Origin: Myxococcus stipitatus
GTDB lineage: Bacteria; Myxococcota; Myxococcia; Myxococcales; Myxococcaceae
Direction: 5' to 3'
DNA length: 64,000 nucleotides
Assembly (NCBI RefSeq): GCF_038561935.1
Contig: NZ_CP102770.1
Location: forward strand, 2,542,001 to 2,606,000
Shown here: one piece after another, positions 41,765-53,200 of the stretch
Numbering within the stretch: position 1 is the stretch's first letter
How the letters are laid out: the number at the start of each line of letters is the position of its first letter
Program-made: the position numbers and the translations under genes
Notes under the pieces: model-generated
Told to the model about the DNA's origin: nothing
Database searches by the model: none
The model's input: the letters and a program-made list of their open reading frames with translations, nothing else

Positions 41765-43095
41765 GGCAGGGCTCCTTCAGAGGAAGTGGGAATGGGCGGC
41801 GCGCCCTCGGGCCTCTCATCGAGGACCCGCAGCGGACGGTGGAGGGCGGCCAGGCCCGTGAGCAGGACGGTCAGCGTGCCCGCGAGCAGGAACATCAGCG
41901 CGATGCCACGCCCGGCCCCCGTGCCGATGAGCGTCCCAAACAGCGGCACGAGTGACCCTCCCGGGCGAAGCGCGGGCTCGAACACGAGGTCCGCCAGCGG
42001 GCCCGAGATGGCGTAGGCGAGCGGAAGCATCATCCCCGTGATGGCCGAGCTGAAGGCGAAGACCCGGCCTCGTAGCGCGATGGGGACGATGCGCTGGAGG
42101 AGGGACTGGCTGGCGCCGTTGACGATGGGGATGCCGAAGAAGAACGCGAAGGACACCCCCGCCAGGAGCGGAAGCGAGGTCCCGAACCCGACGACGACGA
42201 GGCTCAGTCCGCAGGTGAGCTGGAAGAGCAGCACACCATGCACCTGTCGACGAGGGCCGCCCCACGCGCTCATCACCACGCTGCCCACGAGCAGGCCGAC
42301 TCCTCCCGCGGTGGTGAGCATGCCCAGCGCCTTCACGTCCGCGAGCGCCAGCACCAGGGGCGTCACCAGCACCTCGACGACGCCCGTGATGAAGTTGCTC
42401 CCCGCGAGGAAGAGGAACAGCGCCAGCAGGCCCGGAGTGCCGCGCAGGTAGGCGCCGCCCTCGCGCACGAGCGAGAGGAGCGAGGGTGGACCCTCGACGG
42501 ACGTGGAGGTGGGTCGCTCCGGGATGCGCAGCAGGAAGAGCGGCAGGACACCGAGGAGGAAGGTCCCGGCGTCGAGCAGCAGGATGCCCTCCAAGCCCAC
42601 CACCGCGAGCAGGGCCGCGCTGGCCAGCGGCGCCCCCAACTGCGCGCAAGCGAGCCCCAGCTGGATGAAGCCGTTGGCGCGGCCCAGGTGTTGGGGTGGA
42701 ACCACCGTGGACACCAACACCGCGAAGGCGGGCTGCTGGAAGGCGCTGGCCATGGAGACGATGGCGGTCGTGATGTACGCGTGCCAGGGGCGGAGCTGTC
42801 CGGTGAGGAGCAGCAGCGCGAGGGTCATCGTCATCAGTCCCGCCACCAGGTCGCTCAGCAGCAGCACGCGGCGCAGCGGCCAGCGGTCCACCAGCGCGCC
42901 CGTCACGGGGCCCAGCAGGACTCCCGGGAGCGCGGCGCACAGCATGATGAGCGCGAAGCGCGTGACGCCTCCCGTCGTCTGGTACATCCACACGCCCAGC
43001 GCGAAGCTGGTCAGTGAGGAGCCGAACAACGAGAGCACCTGTCCCAGCCACACGGACAGGGCTCGGCCGAGCGAGAAGTGTGTGGCCGCCGTCAT
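41761..43095 (-). CDS. MFS exporter of the NRPS cluster
   Basis: The 444-residue protein has about twelve hydrophobic helices and resembles the EntS/multidrug branch of MFS proteins. Markers are VWLGQVLSLFGSSLTSFALG at the start and GALVDRWPLRRVLLLSD as the loop 2-3 motif. A conserved SAFQQPAFAVLVSTVVPPQHLGRANGF block is typical of that branch. Its ATG overlaps the NRPS stop (ATGA), and its stop overlaps the FAAL start (GTGA), so it is made together with them. It likely exports the finished lipopeptide or provides self-resistance. Confidence 0.88.
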   Translation of the reverse strand: MTAATHFSLGRALSVWLGQVLSLFGSSLTSFALGVWMYQTTGGVTRFALIMLCAALPGVLLGPVTGALVDRWPLRRVLLLSDLVAGLMTMTLALLLLTGQLRPWHAYITTAIVSMASAFQQPAFAVLVSTVVPPQHLGRANGFIQLGLACAQLGAPLASAALLAVVGLEGILLLDAGTFLLGVLPLFLLRIPERPTSTSVEGPPSLLSLVREGGAYLRGTPGLLALFLFLAGSNFITGVVEVLVTPLVLALADVKALGMLTTAGGVGLLVGSVVMSAWGGPRRQVHGVLLFQLTCGLSLVVVGFGTSLPLLAGVSFAFFFGIPIVNGASQSLLQRIVPIALRGRVFAFSSAITGMMLPLAYAISGPLADLVFEPALRPGGSLVPLFGTLIGTGAGRGIALMFLLAGTLTVLLTGLAALHRPLRVLDERPEGAPPIPTSSEGALP

Positions 43096-46000
43096 GCGTC
43101 CACCTTCCTCGCCGAGGGCTCCAGGTGACCGCGCAGCCGCTCCGCGAGCACGTCGACGTGGGGCGAGGCCAGCATCGTCATGTGGTCGCCTGGGACATCC
43201 TCGACGGTGACGGCGCCTTCCGCGTGGCGTCGCCAGCCCCAGGTGTTGTCCTCCGCGAACTCTCCGGGAAGGGCCCCGTCGTCCTCGTGTCGCTCCTGGG
43301 CTCGGAAGAGGGTGATGGGGACGGCGTGTGCCTCCGTCGGGAGGACGTAGGTGATTTCGTAGGCGCGCTTGTAGACCTGGATGAGTCCGCGCACCTGCCG
43401 GGTGTCCGCATCGGGCGGCAGCAGGCCCTTCCGCGTGAGCCGCTCTGTCACATGGACGAGCCTGGCCTCTGGCGTGAGGGGGCGGAGCGCTTCGGCGGAG
43501 ACTCCCAGGTCCACGCCATACAGCCGGCCCGCGACGCTGGCGACGGAGGCCATCCAGTCCGCGTCATCGAGCGAGGGCTCCTCGGTGGCGCCCTCCGGGT
43601 TCCTCGGTATGGGCGTGTTGAGGAGGCCGAGGAAGGCGACCTCTTCACCCTTCGCGCGAAGCCGCTGCGCCATCTCGAAGGCGACCCAGCTCCCGAACGA
43701 GTGGCCGAGCAGGTGGTAGGGACCATGAGGCCGCACACGCAGGAGTGCCTGGACGTAGCACTCCGCCATCTCCTCGACGGAGGCGTGGGGGGCTTCTTCT
43801 CCGTCCAGCCCCTTCGCTTGAAACCCATGGAGCGGGCGTGCCGTGCCCAGCTGCCGCGCCAGCTCCCGGAAGTAGAGGACGTTGCCTCCTGCTCCTGGAA
43901 CGCAGAACAGCGGCGGACCCTCGCCCTCTGCCTGGAGCGTGACCAGCGGGGACCAGGGACGCTCGCTTCCCTCGTCGAGCACGCGTGCGAGGTGCTCGGG
44001 CGTCGGACCCTGGAAGAGGGCCGCCAGCGAGGGAGTCTTGCCGAAGTGTTCGCGAATCTTCGCCACCAGCCGGACCGCGAGCAGGGAGTGTCCGCCGAGG
44101 TCGAAGAAGCTGTCGAACGCGCCGATGGGCCCCGTGCCGAGCAGCTCCTCGAAGAGGGCCGCCAGCTTCCGCTCCGTCTCTCCTCGCGGCGCGATGAAGC
44201 TCTCCGACGTGTCGCGCCGGGACTCACCGGGCTGGGGCAGGGCGTTCCGGTCCACCTTGCCGTTGGGCGTGAGCGGGAAGGCGTCCATCAGGACGAAGGC
44301 CGATGGCACCATGTACGGAGGCAGGTGCTGTCGCAGGTGTTGTCGAAGCGCCTCCTCGCCCACCGCGCCGGCGGTCACCAGCGTGAGATACGCGACGAGC
44401 TGCCGCGCCGCGCCCTCGCCTCGGGCGAGCAGCTCCACGGCGCGCACGTCCGCGTGCTCCAGCAGCTTCGCCCGGATTTCGTCCAGCTCGATGCGATGGC
44501 CGCGCAGCTTCACCTGCGTGTCGTTGCGCCCGATGAACTCCAGCGTCCCATCCGCCGCGTACCGCGCCAGGTCTCCCGTCCGGTACAGGCGCGCCCCAGG
44601 CTCCGCGCTGAAGGGATGCGGGACGAAGCGCTCGGCCGTGAGCCCTGGCTGCTCCCAGTAGCCCCGCGCCAGTCCCACGCCACCGACGAACAGCTCCCCC
44701 GGAACTCCGATGGGCGCGGGCTGGAGCGTCGAGTCCAGCAGGTACAGCTCCGCGTTCGGGAACGGCCGGCCGATGGGGACCGTCTGCTCGCTGGGGGTTG
44801 GCGTGGGCGACTCGAAGTAGGTGCTGTCGATGGTCGCCTCGCTGAGGCCGTACGAGCTCACCAGTCGCGTGTCCGGACCACACAGTCCCCGGAGCTGGTG
44901 GTACTCGCGCATGTCCCACGTGTCCGAGCCGACGATGAGCAGCCGCATGAAGTCCAGCCGCTCCCCACGCTCCTGGAGGTGGGCCATCAGCAGTCGGGCC
45001 ACAGCGGGCACGAACTCGCCGCAGTCCACGTGCTCCCGCCGCATCAGGGCATAGAGGCTCGCGGGCTCCAGCAGCCACTCTCGCGGGCAGAGCACGAGCG
45101 CGGCCCCCGAGCCGAGCGCCCGCGCGAGGTCTCCGCTGAACACGTCGAACGAGAAGCTCGCCATCTGGAGATGGGCGCGCAGCGTGGGCAGGCGGTAGTC
45201 GTGCTCCCATGCGAAGTAGGCGTTGGCGAGCCCTCGATGGCCCACCATCACGCCCTTGGGGCGTCCCGTGGAGCCCGAGGTGTAGACCACATACGCCAGG
45301 TGCTCGGGCCCCGCGCCACCGGGGGGACACGTGTCCAGCTGTCCCTCGATGGCGAGCGCGTCGTCATCCAGGCTCACCACCGTGGGCAGCGGCTCGGGCA
45401 GCGTCGCGCGCAGGGTGCGCCGGGTGATGAGCAGCGCGGGCCGGCTGTCCGAGAGCATCAGCGCGGTGCGGTCCGGTGGATACGACGGGTCCAGCGGAAC
45501 GTAGGTGCCCCCGGCCTTGAGCACGGCGAGCACGGCCACCACCAGGTCGACGGAGCGCTCCAGGTAGATGCCCACCCGGTGCTCGGTTCTCACTCCCAGG
45601 GCGCGAAGCTGATGCGCGAGCTGGTTGGCGCGTCGGTCGAGCTGCGCATAGGTGAGTCGGCGCTCCGGGTCCACGACGGCGAGCGCATCCGGCGTCCGGG
45701 CGGCATGGGTCGCGATGAGGTGATGGAGGCAGACACCCTCGGGAACCTCGAGGCGGGCCGCGTTCCACTCGCGCAGGACCCGCTCGCGCTCCTCCGTCGG
45801 GAGCAGCGGCACCCGGGACAGGGGCTCATCGGGATGCGCCGCGATGCCCGCGAGCAGCGTCTGGAAGTGCGCCACCATGCGGTCCGCGGTGGTGGCGTCG
45901 AAGAGGTCCCGGTTGTACTCCCAGGTGCCTTGCAGTCCGTCGCCCTCCTCGGCGAGCCAGAGCGTGACGTCGAACTGGGCGAAGGACTCCCCCGCGACGG

Positions 46001-47261
46001 TGTAGGACTCCATCCGGAGGTCCCCGACGGTGGCCTCGGCGTCGGGCGTGTTCTGGAGCACCAGCATCGCCTGGAAGAACGGCGGAAAGCTGGTGTCGCG
46101 CGTGGGGGCCAGCTCCTCCAGCAGCTTCTCGAAGGGAACGTCCTGGTGGGCATAGGCCCCCAGCGTCACGTCCACCACCCGCCGCACGAGGTCTCGGAAG
46201 CGGGGGTTGCCCGTCATGTCCGTGCGCATGACGAGCGTGTTGAGGAAGAACCCGATGAGCGGCTCGATGGAGGCGCGGTTGCGATTGGCGATGTACGTGC
46301 CGACGCTGAGCCGAGGCTCTCGCGTGTAGCGGTGCAGCTGCGCCTGGAACGCGGCCAGCAGCACCATGTACAGCGAGGCCTTCTCCTGTCCCGCGAGTGC
46401 CCGCAGGCGCTTCGTGAGCTCCGCGCTCACCGCGAAGCTCCGCTTGCCGCCGGCGTACGTGCGCACGCGGGGACGCGGACGGTCCGTGGGCAGCTTCAGC
46501 GGCGCGTCGCCCTCCGCGAGCTGTCCGCGCCAGTAGCCGAGCTGTGCCTCCAGCACCTCTCCCTGGAGCCAGCGTCGCTGCCACACGGCGAAGTCGCCGT
46601 ACTGGATGGACAGCGCTGGCAGCGGTGACGGCTGTCCACGAGAGAAGGCGTCATAGAGCGCCGCCAGCTCGCGGACGAGCACACCCGTGGACCACCCGTC
46701 GGAGATGATGTGGTGGAGCACCAGCAGCAGGACATGGTCCTCGGCGCCCAGGCGCACCAGGGTGGCCGCGAGGAGCGGTCCCTTCGCCAGGTCGAAGGAC
46801 CTGCCGGCCTCTCGAAGCGCCAGCTCCTGGCAGCGAGCCTCCCTCTCGTCGAGGGGCAGGGACGTCAGGTCCACCACGGGCACTTCGAGCGCGAGTCGCG
46901 GCACGATGTGCTGGACGGGCTCGCCGTTCTCCGAGGCGAAGGTCGTGCGGAGCACCTCGTGCCGGTGGACGACCTCGAGGAGGCCTCGCGTCAGGGCTTG
47001 CACCTGGAGCGGACCGCGCAGCCGCACGAACTCTGGGATGTTGTAGGCCGGTGTCCCGGGCTCGAACTGGTCCAGGAACCACAGGCGGCGCTGAGGATAG
47101 GAGAGCGGCAGCGGCCCCGTGCGTGGGGCCAGGGGAATGGCGGGGGGCGTCGACACCGCTTCGGGCGCGGCGGTCTTCTGCTGCTGGCGCAGCTTCTTCA
47201 GCACCAGCTCCCGCTTCTCCGGGGACAGTCCGGCCAGCCGCTTCTGGAGTGCGTCACTCAT
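43092..47261 (-). CDS. NRPS terminal module C-A-T-TE, basic (Orn-like) amino acid
   Basis: The 1389-residue protein has a short helical linker, then C (about 50-480, HHIISDG near residue 190), A (500-990), T (LGGHSLL near 1056) and a type I thioesterase (GHSFGSW near 1188, GDHMTML near 1360). The TE releases or cyclises the peptide. Pocket residues read by motif anchoring give DVGEIGSIDK, which I know as an ornithine code from bacitracin and fengycin modules; basic residues such as Orn, Dab or Lys are predicted. The C domain looks LCL type, fitting an L-residue donor. It overlaps the upstream NRPS gene by 8 bases and the MFS gene by 4. Confidence 0.9.
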   Translation of the reverse strand: MSDALQKRLAGLSPEKRELVLKKLRQQQKTAAPEAVSTPPAIPLAPRTGPLPLSYPQRRLWFLDQFEPGTPAYNIPEFVRLRGPLQVQALTRGLLEVVHRHEVLRTTFASENGEPVQHIVPRLALEVPVVDLTSLPLDEREARCQELALREAGRSFDLAKGPLLAATLVRLGAEDHVLLLVLHHIISDGWSTGVLVRELAALYDAFSRGQPSPLPALSIQYGDFAVWQRRWLQGEVLEAQLGYWRGQLAEGDAPLKLPTDRPRPRVRTYAGGKRSFAVSAELTKRLRALAGQEKASLYMVLLAAFQAQLHRYTREPRLSVGTYIANRNRASIEPLIGFFLNTLVMRTDMTGNPRFRDLVRRVVDVTLGAYAHQDVPFEKLLEELAPTRDTSFPPFFQAMLVLQNTPDAEATVGDLRMESYTVAGESFAQFDVTLWLAEEGDGLQGTWEYNRDLFDATTADRMVAHFQTLLAGIAAHPDEPLSRVPLLPTEERERVLREWNAARLEVPEGVCLHHLIATHAARTPDALAVVDPERRLTYAQLDRRANQLAHQLRALGVRTEHRVGIYLERSVDLVVAVLAVLKAGGTYVPLDPSYPPDRTALMLSDSRPALLITRRTLRATLPEPLPTVVSLDDDALAIEGQLDTCPPGGAGPEHLAYVVYTSGSTGRPKGVMVGHRGLANAYFAWEHDYRLPTLRAHLQMASFSFDVFSGDLARALGSGAALVLCPREWLLEPASLYALMRREHVDCGEFVPAVARLLMAHLQERGERLDFMRLLIVGSDTWDMREYHQLRGLCGPDTRLVSSYGLSEATIDSTYFESPTPTPSEQTVPIGRPFPNAELYLLDSTLQPAPIGVPGELFVGGVGLARGYWEQPGLTAERFVPHPFSAEPGARLYRTGDLARYAADGTLEFIGRNDTQVKLRGHRIELDEIRAKLLEHADVRAVELLARGEGAARQLVAYLTLVTAGAVGEEALRQHLRQHLPPYMVPSAFVLMDAFPLTPNGKVDRNALPQPGESRRDTSESFIAPRGETERKLAALFEELLGTGPIGAFDSFFDLGGHSLLAVRLVAKIREHFGKTPSLAALFQGPTPEHLARVLDEGSERPWSPLVTLQAEGEGPPLFCVPGAGGNVLYFRELARQLGTARPLHGFQAKGLDGEEAPHASVEEMAECYVQALLRVRPHGPYHLLGHSFGSWVAFEMAQRLRAKGEEVAFLGLLNTPIPRNPEGATEEPSLDDADWMASVASVAGRLYGVDLGVSAEALRPLTPEARLVHVTERLTRKGLLPPDADTRQVRGLIQVYKRAYEITYVLPTEAHAVPITLFRAQERHEDDGALPGEFAEDNTWGWRRHAEGAVTVEDVPGDHMTMLASPHVDVLAERLRGHLEPSARKVDA

Positions 47262-50200
47262 TGCCCGAGCCCTCCGCCAGCAGCGCGACTTCCTCGTCCG
47301 AGAGCCCGTCCACTTCGTCGAGGATGTTCGCGAGCGCGGCCTCGTCCACGGCTTCGAGCCTCGCGAGGATGATGCGCTCGGCCAGCCCCGCGACGGTGGT
47401 GTGCTCGAAGAGGGCGCGCAGGGGCAGCTCCACCTCGAAGGCGGCGTTCGCGCGGGAGAGGATGCGCGTGGCCAACAGTGAGTGACCTCCGACGGCGAAG
47501 AAGTCGTCCATCACCCCGAGCGACTCGAGTCCGAGCACCTCGCGCCAGATGGCGAGCAGCGTCGCCTCCGTCTCGGTGCGGGGCGCGACCAACGGATCGT
47601 CCACCGCTCGCAGCCCCGCGTCGGGCACTGGCAGGGCACGCCGGTCCACCTTTCCGTTCGGCGTCAGCGGGAGTGCCTCCATCCGCAGGAAGAGCGCGGG
47701 GACCATGTAGTCGGGCAGCCGCGCGCGAACGAAGTCACGCAGCGCCGAGACATCCTGCCCCCCCGTCCCGACGACGTAGGCGACGAGCCGGGCCGGTGTG
47801 CCGGGGTCCTGGCGGAGCAGCACCACGGCGGACTCGATGGAGGGCGCCTTGCCGAGCACCGATTCAATCTCCGCCAGCTCCACGCGGAAGCCGCGCAGCT
47901 TCACCTGCGTGTCCGCGCGGCCGAGGAACTCCAGGTTCCCATCCGGCAGCCAGCGCGCACGGTCTCCCGAGCGATAGAGCCGTGAGCCCGGTGCACCGAA
48001 CGGGTCGGGCACGAAGCGCTCCGCGGTCAGCTCGGGACGGAGGCGATAGCCACGCGCCACGCCCTCGCCCGCGATGAAGAGCTCTCCCACGACCCCCACC
48101 GGCACGGGCTGGTGGCGCGCGTCGAGCACGTGGACCCGCACATTGGCGAATGGCCGCCCGATGGGGACAAGCCGCGTCTCCGCTCCCGCGAGGCCGTCGC
48201 TCTCGAACCACGTGCTGTCGATGGTGGTCTCGCTGATGCCGTAGGAGTTGATGAGCCGTGTCCCATCTCCGATGACCCCTCGGAGGCGGTGGTACTCGTC
48301 GACGTACCAGGCGTCGGAGCCGGCGACGAAGGCGCGCATGAAGTCCAGCCGCTGCCCGGTCTCCTCCAGGTGCTGGAGCAGGCCGCGCGCCACGGCGGGG
48401 ACGAACTCCGCGCAGTGGATGTCCTCGTCGCGCAGCAGGGCGTACAGGCGCGCGGGCTCCAGGAGCCACTCTCGCGGGCAGAGCACCAGCCTGCCGCCCG
48501 AGAGGAGTGCTCGGACGAGGTCTCCCCCGAACACGTCGAAGGAGAAGCTCGCCATCTGGAGGTGGTTGCGGCAGCCCTCGTCGCGCAGCCCGTAGCCACG
48601 CTCCCAGCCGAGGTAGGCATTCGCCCAGCTCCGATGGGAGACCATCACTCCCTTGGGGGTGCCCGTCGAGCCCGAGGTGAAGACGACGTACGCCAGGGTA
48701 TCGGAGCCCGCGAGCCGCGATGGAGGCGCGGTGGGGAGCGGCTCTCGCGCCGGGGCCTCGTCGTCGAGCAGGTAGCGCGGGACGTCGGATGGGCCGAGCG
48801 AGGCTTCCAGCGTGCGCTGGGTGATGAGCCATGACAGCCGGGCCTCGGAGACCATCAGTGCCACGCGCTCCGAGGGATAGGCCGGGTCGAGCGGGACGTA
48901 GGCGCCGCCCGCCTTGAGGATGCCCAGCAGCGCGACGTACAGCTCGGGCGTGCGCTCCAGGTAGACACCGACGAGGACCTCGGGGCCGACGCCTCGGGCT
49001 CGGAGGTGATGCGCGAGGCGGTTCGCCCGCTCCTCCAGCTGTCCGTAGGTGAAGGACGCGCCTCCTGGGGAGGAGACGGCGATGGCGTCGGGTGTCTTTC
49101 GCGCCTGGGCCTCGAAGTGCTCGTGCACGCAGACGTCCGCGTCGAGGGGGGCGCGGGTGTCGTTCCACTCGACGAGGAGCCGGTGTCGCGCGGCCTCGGT
49201 GAGGATGGGCACGTCGCCCAGGGCCCGTGTCTCGGAGGCGCAGAGGTTCACCACCGCGGTGGCGAGCTGCTCCAGGAGCTGCTCCACGGCGCGCTCATCG
49301 AGGCGCGGGGACTCGAAGTCGATGAGCAGCAGCAGCTCCTTGTCGGCATGGGCCGTCAGGGTGAGCGGGTAGTGGGTGCGCTCCTGCGCGTTGACGTCGC
49401 GGACCTCCAGTGCGCTCGAGCCCTGCATCACCGACTGCTCGACCGGATAGTTCTCGAAGACGAGGAGCGTCTCGAAGAGCGAGGTGCCACGAGGGACCTG
49501 GCTCCAGCCCTGGACTCGCACCAGCGGCGCCGACTCGTGGGGAGCTCGCTCCACCTGCGCGGACTGAAGCTCCTTCAGCCAGTCCACGACGCGCTTGCCC
49601 GCGGGGAGTCGAACGCGGGCGGGGACGGTGTTGATGAACAGGCCCACCATCTGCTCGACGCCGCTGAGCTCCGGCGGCCGACCCGCCACGGTGACGCCGA
49701 AGAGGACATCCTCCGAGCTGGCGTGGCGCCCCAACACCAACGCCCATGCCGCCTGGACCAGGGTGCCGAGAGTGACCTGGTGACGGCGCGAGAAGGCGCG
49801 GAGGCGCTCCGTCGCATCCTCGGGGAGAATGACCTTGCGTGCCCCCATCACGGGAGTCGCGCTGCGAGCCTGGCCGCCCTGCTCACAGGGGACGGGGGTG
49901 GGCTCGGTGAAGCCGGCCAGCTCCTGCCGCCACCATGTCTCCGCCTTCGCCGTGCCGCGCTCGCGCAGCCAGGCGATGTAGTCGCGGAACAGCGGAGGGG
50001 CTTCCAGGGTGGAGGTCTCGCGGCGCAGGTTCGCGTCGTACCTGGCCAGCACTTCGTTCAGCACGCGGCCCACGCTCCAGCCGTCGAGGAGCAGGTGGTG
50101 GAAGCTCCACACCACGCGCCACGTGCGCTCGCCGAGGCGCAGCACCGCCACGCGCATCAGCGGGGCCCGGTCGAGTTCGAAGCCGCGGGCTTCGTCCTCC

Positions 50201-53200
50201 TGCATCCATCGGGCTTGCCGTGCCTTCTGCTGGTCGGCGGAGAGGTCTCGCCAGTCGGCCTCTTCCCACGGCAGACGGGCCTCTCGGTGGACGAGCTGGT
50301 GCGGCTCTTCCATGCCCTCCCACGCGAAGCTGGTGCGGAGGATGGGGTGGCGCTCCATCGTCTCGCGCCAGGCGAGGCGCAGGGCCTCGGTGTCCAGGTC
50401 GGTGTCCAGCGTCCACGCGGCCCGCTCGAAGTACACACCCGCGCGAGGTTCCAGCCGCGCGTGGAACAGCATGCCCTGCTGCATGGGGGACAGCGGGTAG
50501 AGGTCCTCCATGCCGGGGTGGTCTCGCAGCAGCGTGTCCAGCGTGCCCTGGGTCACGTCGGCGAGCGGGAAGTCGGAGGGAGACAGACGCTTCGCGTCCT
50601 CCGTGTCCTGTCCGGTCATCAGCTCGCGCAGCGCGTGGAGATAGCCCTGTGCGAGGGCTTCCAGCGTCGAGCGGTGATGCAGGGCCTCGCTGTAGGTGAG
50701 TGACACCTCCAGCCGGCCTTCCAGCACGTGCGCGTTCACCTCCAGCACTTGTCGACGGCGCCCGAGGTGGCTCTGCTGGGCGCCGATGGGCTCATCCGCG
50801 GAGACGAGCGGCGAGTCGGACGGGAGCGCGCTGTCGAGCTGTCCCAGGTAGTTGAAGGCGACCTGCGGCTCGGGGATGGCTTCGAGCTTCGTGCGCACGG
50901 AGTCCTGGCGCAGGTAGCGCAGCAGCCCGTAGCCCAGGCCCTTGCGTGGAACCCGTCGCAGGGCATCGCGCACCGCGCGCAAGCCATCGCCTGGGGTGCC
51001 GGCTGGAGGCAGCTCCACGGTGACGGGGTAGATGCTGGTGAACCAGCCCACGGTGCGGCTGAGGTCCACGTCGTCGAAGAGCTCCTCGCGGCCGTGTCCT
51101 TCCCACTGCACGCGATGCAGTCGTTGGCCCGTCCACGCGGAGAGGGCGCGCACGAGTGCGGTGAGGAGCACCTCGTCGATGCGCGCGCGGTACGACTTCG
51201 GCAGCTCGTGAAGCAATGCGCGGGTCTCCTCGGCTGCGAGAGCGACGCTGACGGTGCGAGCCGATGCGAGCGTGTTGTCTCCGTCGGGGAGGTCGAGAGG
51301 AAGCGGAGGCACCTCCAGGCCTTGTCGCAGCCAGGTGGCGGCTTCTTCGGCCAGCTCCGGACCCTGGGCGAGGGTCTCCAGGCGACGCGCCCACTCCTGG
51401 AAGGAGGTGGTCTTCGCGGGCAGGGCGACAGGCTCGCCGCGCAGGAGTTGCTGGTAGGCGGTGCCGAGGTCCTGGAGCAGCACGCGCCAGGAGACGGCAT
51501 CCACCACGAGGTGGTGGACCGCGAGCAGCAGGCGAGCCCCGCGAGGCCCCAGGTCAAAGAGGACGGCTGCCATCAGCGGCGCGCGGGTCAGGTCGAAACC
51601 CGCCTGCACCTTCTGGGCTTCCGCCTCCAGGGCGGCTCGCTGCGCTGCTGCGTCGAGGGCCGACAAGTCCACCACGCGCAGTTCCATCGCATGGGCCGTC
51701 GCGGCCGAGCCGGCTGCTCCTACCGTCTGTCGAGCCATCGAGTGCGCCGCATCACGTGCGGCTGTGTCAGATGGCGAAGCATTCAACTTCCCAGCTTGCG
51801 TCGGAGTCGCTCCAGGGAACGCAAACGAGGTCGCGGCGCGTGTCTTCGTTGCGTCCGCCAGCGCGGCACTCTCCTGTCGCCAACCGCTCGGGGCCGAGTC
51901 ACCACGCAGGCCTTCTGCGGCTGCGTCGGCCCGTGAAGCACTCGCCTGCTCGGTCTGCGGCGGATTGGGACCAAGCGATGCGCACGAAGTTGTGGCGCGC
52001 GTCTTCGTTGCGTCCGTCAGCGCGGCGTTCTCTGGTCGCCAACCGCTCGAGGCCGAGTCATCACGCGGGCCCTCTGCGGCTGCGTCGGCCAGTGAAGCAC
52101 TCGCCTCCTCGGGATTGAGGCCAAGTGATGCGCACGAAGTTGTGGCGCGCGTCTTCGTTGCGTCCGCCAGCGCGGCGTTCTCCTGTCGCCAGCCGTTCGG
52201 GGTCTCCTCGAAGCGCAGGCGGAGCGCATCGTGGTGCGCCACCAGCGCGGACAGCGCGCCACTCAGTGCCTCCTGGTTCGGGCGCTCGCGCAGCCCCAGC
52301 AAGAGGGATTGGTTGTAGTGGTGCGGCTCCGGCCGGCGCGCCTCGAAGAACCACTGTTGGATGGGCGTGAGAGGCACCAGTCCCGTCACCACCCCTTGCT
52401 CGCCTCGGGGCGCCTGCGCCTCGCTCACGTGCGGGGCCAGCGCGGCAATGGTCTGGTGCTGGAAGAACTGTCTCGGCGTGATGCGCAGCCCCGCCTCTTG
52501 CGCTCTTGCGATGACCTGGATGCTGACGATTGAGTCGCCACCCAGCTCGAAGAAGTTGTCGTGGATGCCCACGCGCTCGCGTGACAGCACGGCTGACCAG
52601 ATGGTCGTCAGCGTCCGCTCCACGGCCGTGCGCGGCGCGACATAGGTGTCCTTGGCCTGCTGCGATTGCGGCGCCTCGGACGCGAGCGCCCTGCGGTCCA
52701 CCTTGCCGCTGGACGTCAGCGGCAGCGACTTCAGCGCGATGAATGTCGAGGGCACCATGTAGTCCGGGAGCCGAACCTCCAGCGCACGCCGCAGCGCCGC
52801 TGTGTCCGGTGCCTCCTCGCTCGACGCGACAATCCAGGCCACGAGCTGTCTTCTTCCCGGTGTCTCCTCTCGCACCGCGACCGCCGCCTCGCGCACCTCG
52901 GCCAGCTCCGCCAGCGCGGCCTCCACTTCTCCCAGCTCGATGCGGAAGCCCCTCAGCTTCACCTGGAAGTCGGTGCGGCCCAGGAACTCCAGGTGGCCAT
53001 CCGCCAGCCAGCGCACCCGGTCTCCCGTGCGGTACAGCCGCGAGCCCGGCACCCCGCAGTGCGCATCCGGTACGAAGCGCTCCGCCGTCAGCTCCGGCCG
53101 ACCGAGATACCCCCGCGCCACACCCACGCCACCGATGAACAGCTCCCCCGGTACGCCCGTGGGAACGGGCCGTCCCTCGGTATCCAGCACGTACAGCCGC

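Noticed and set aside
43014-46628. Open frame of more than a thousand codons on the plus strand opposite the TE-containing NRPS
   Set aside because: Arg/Gly/His-rich composition with no domain; the minus strand encodes canonical C, A, T and TE motifs.
51780-52200. Direct repeats that could suggest a CRISPR or a mobile insertion
   Set aside because: The repeats are 150-159 bases apart without spacers of uniform size, keep an open frame and lie inside an NRPS domain, so they are a coding duplication.
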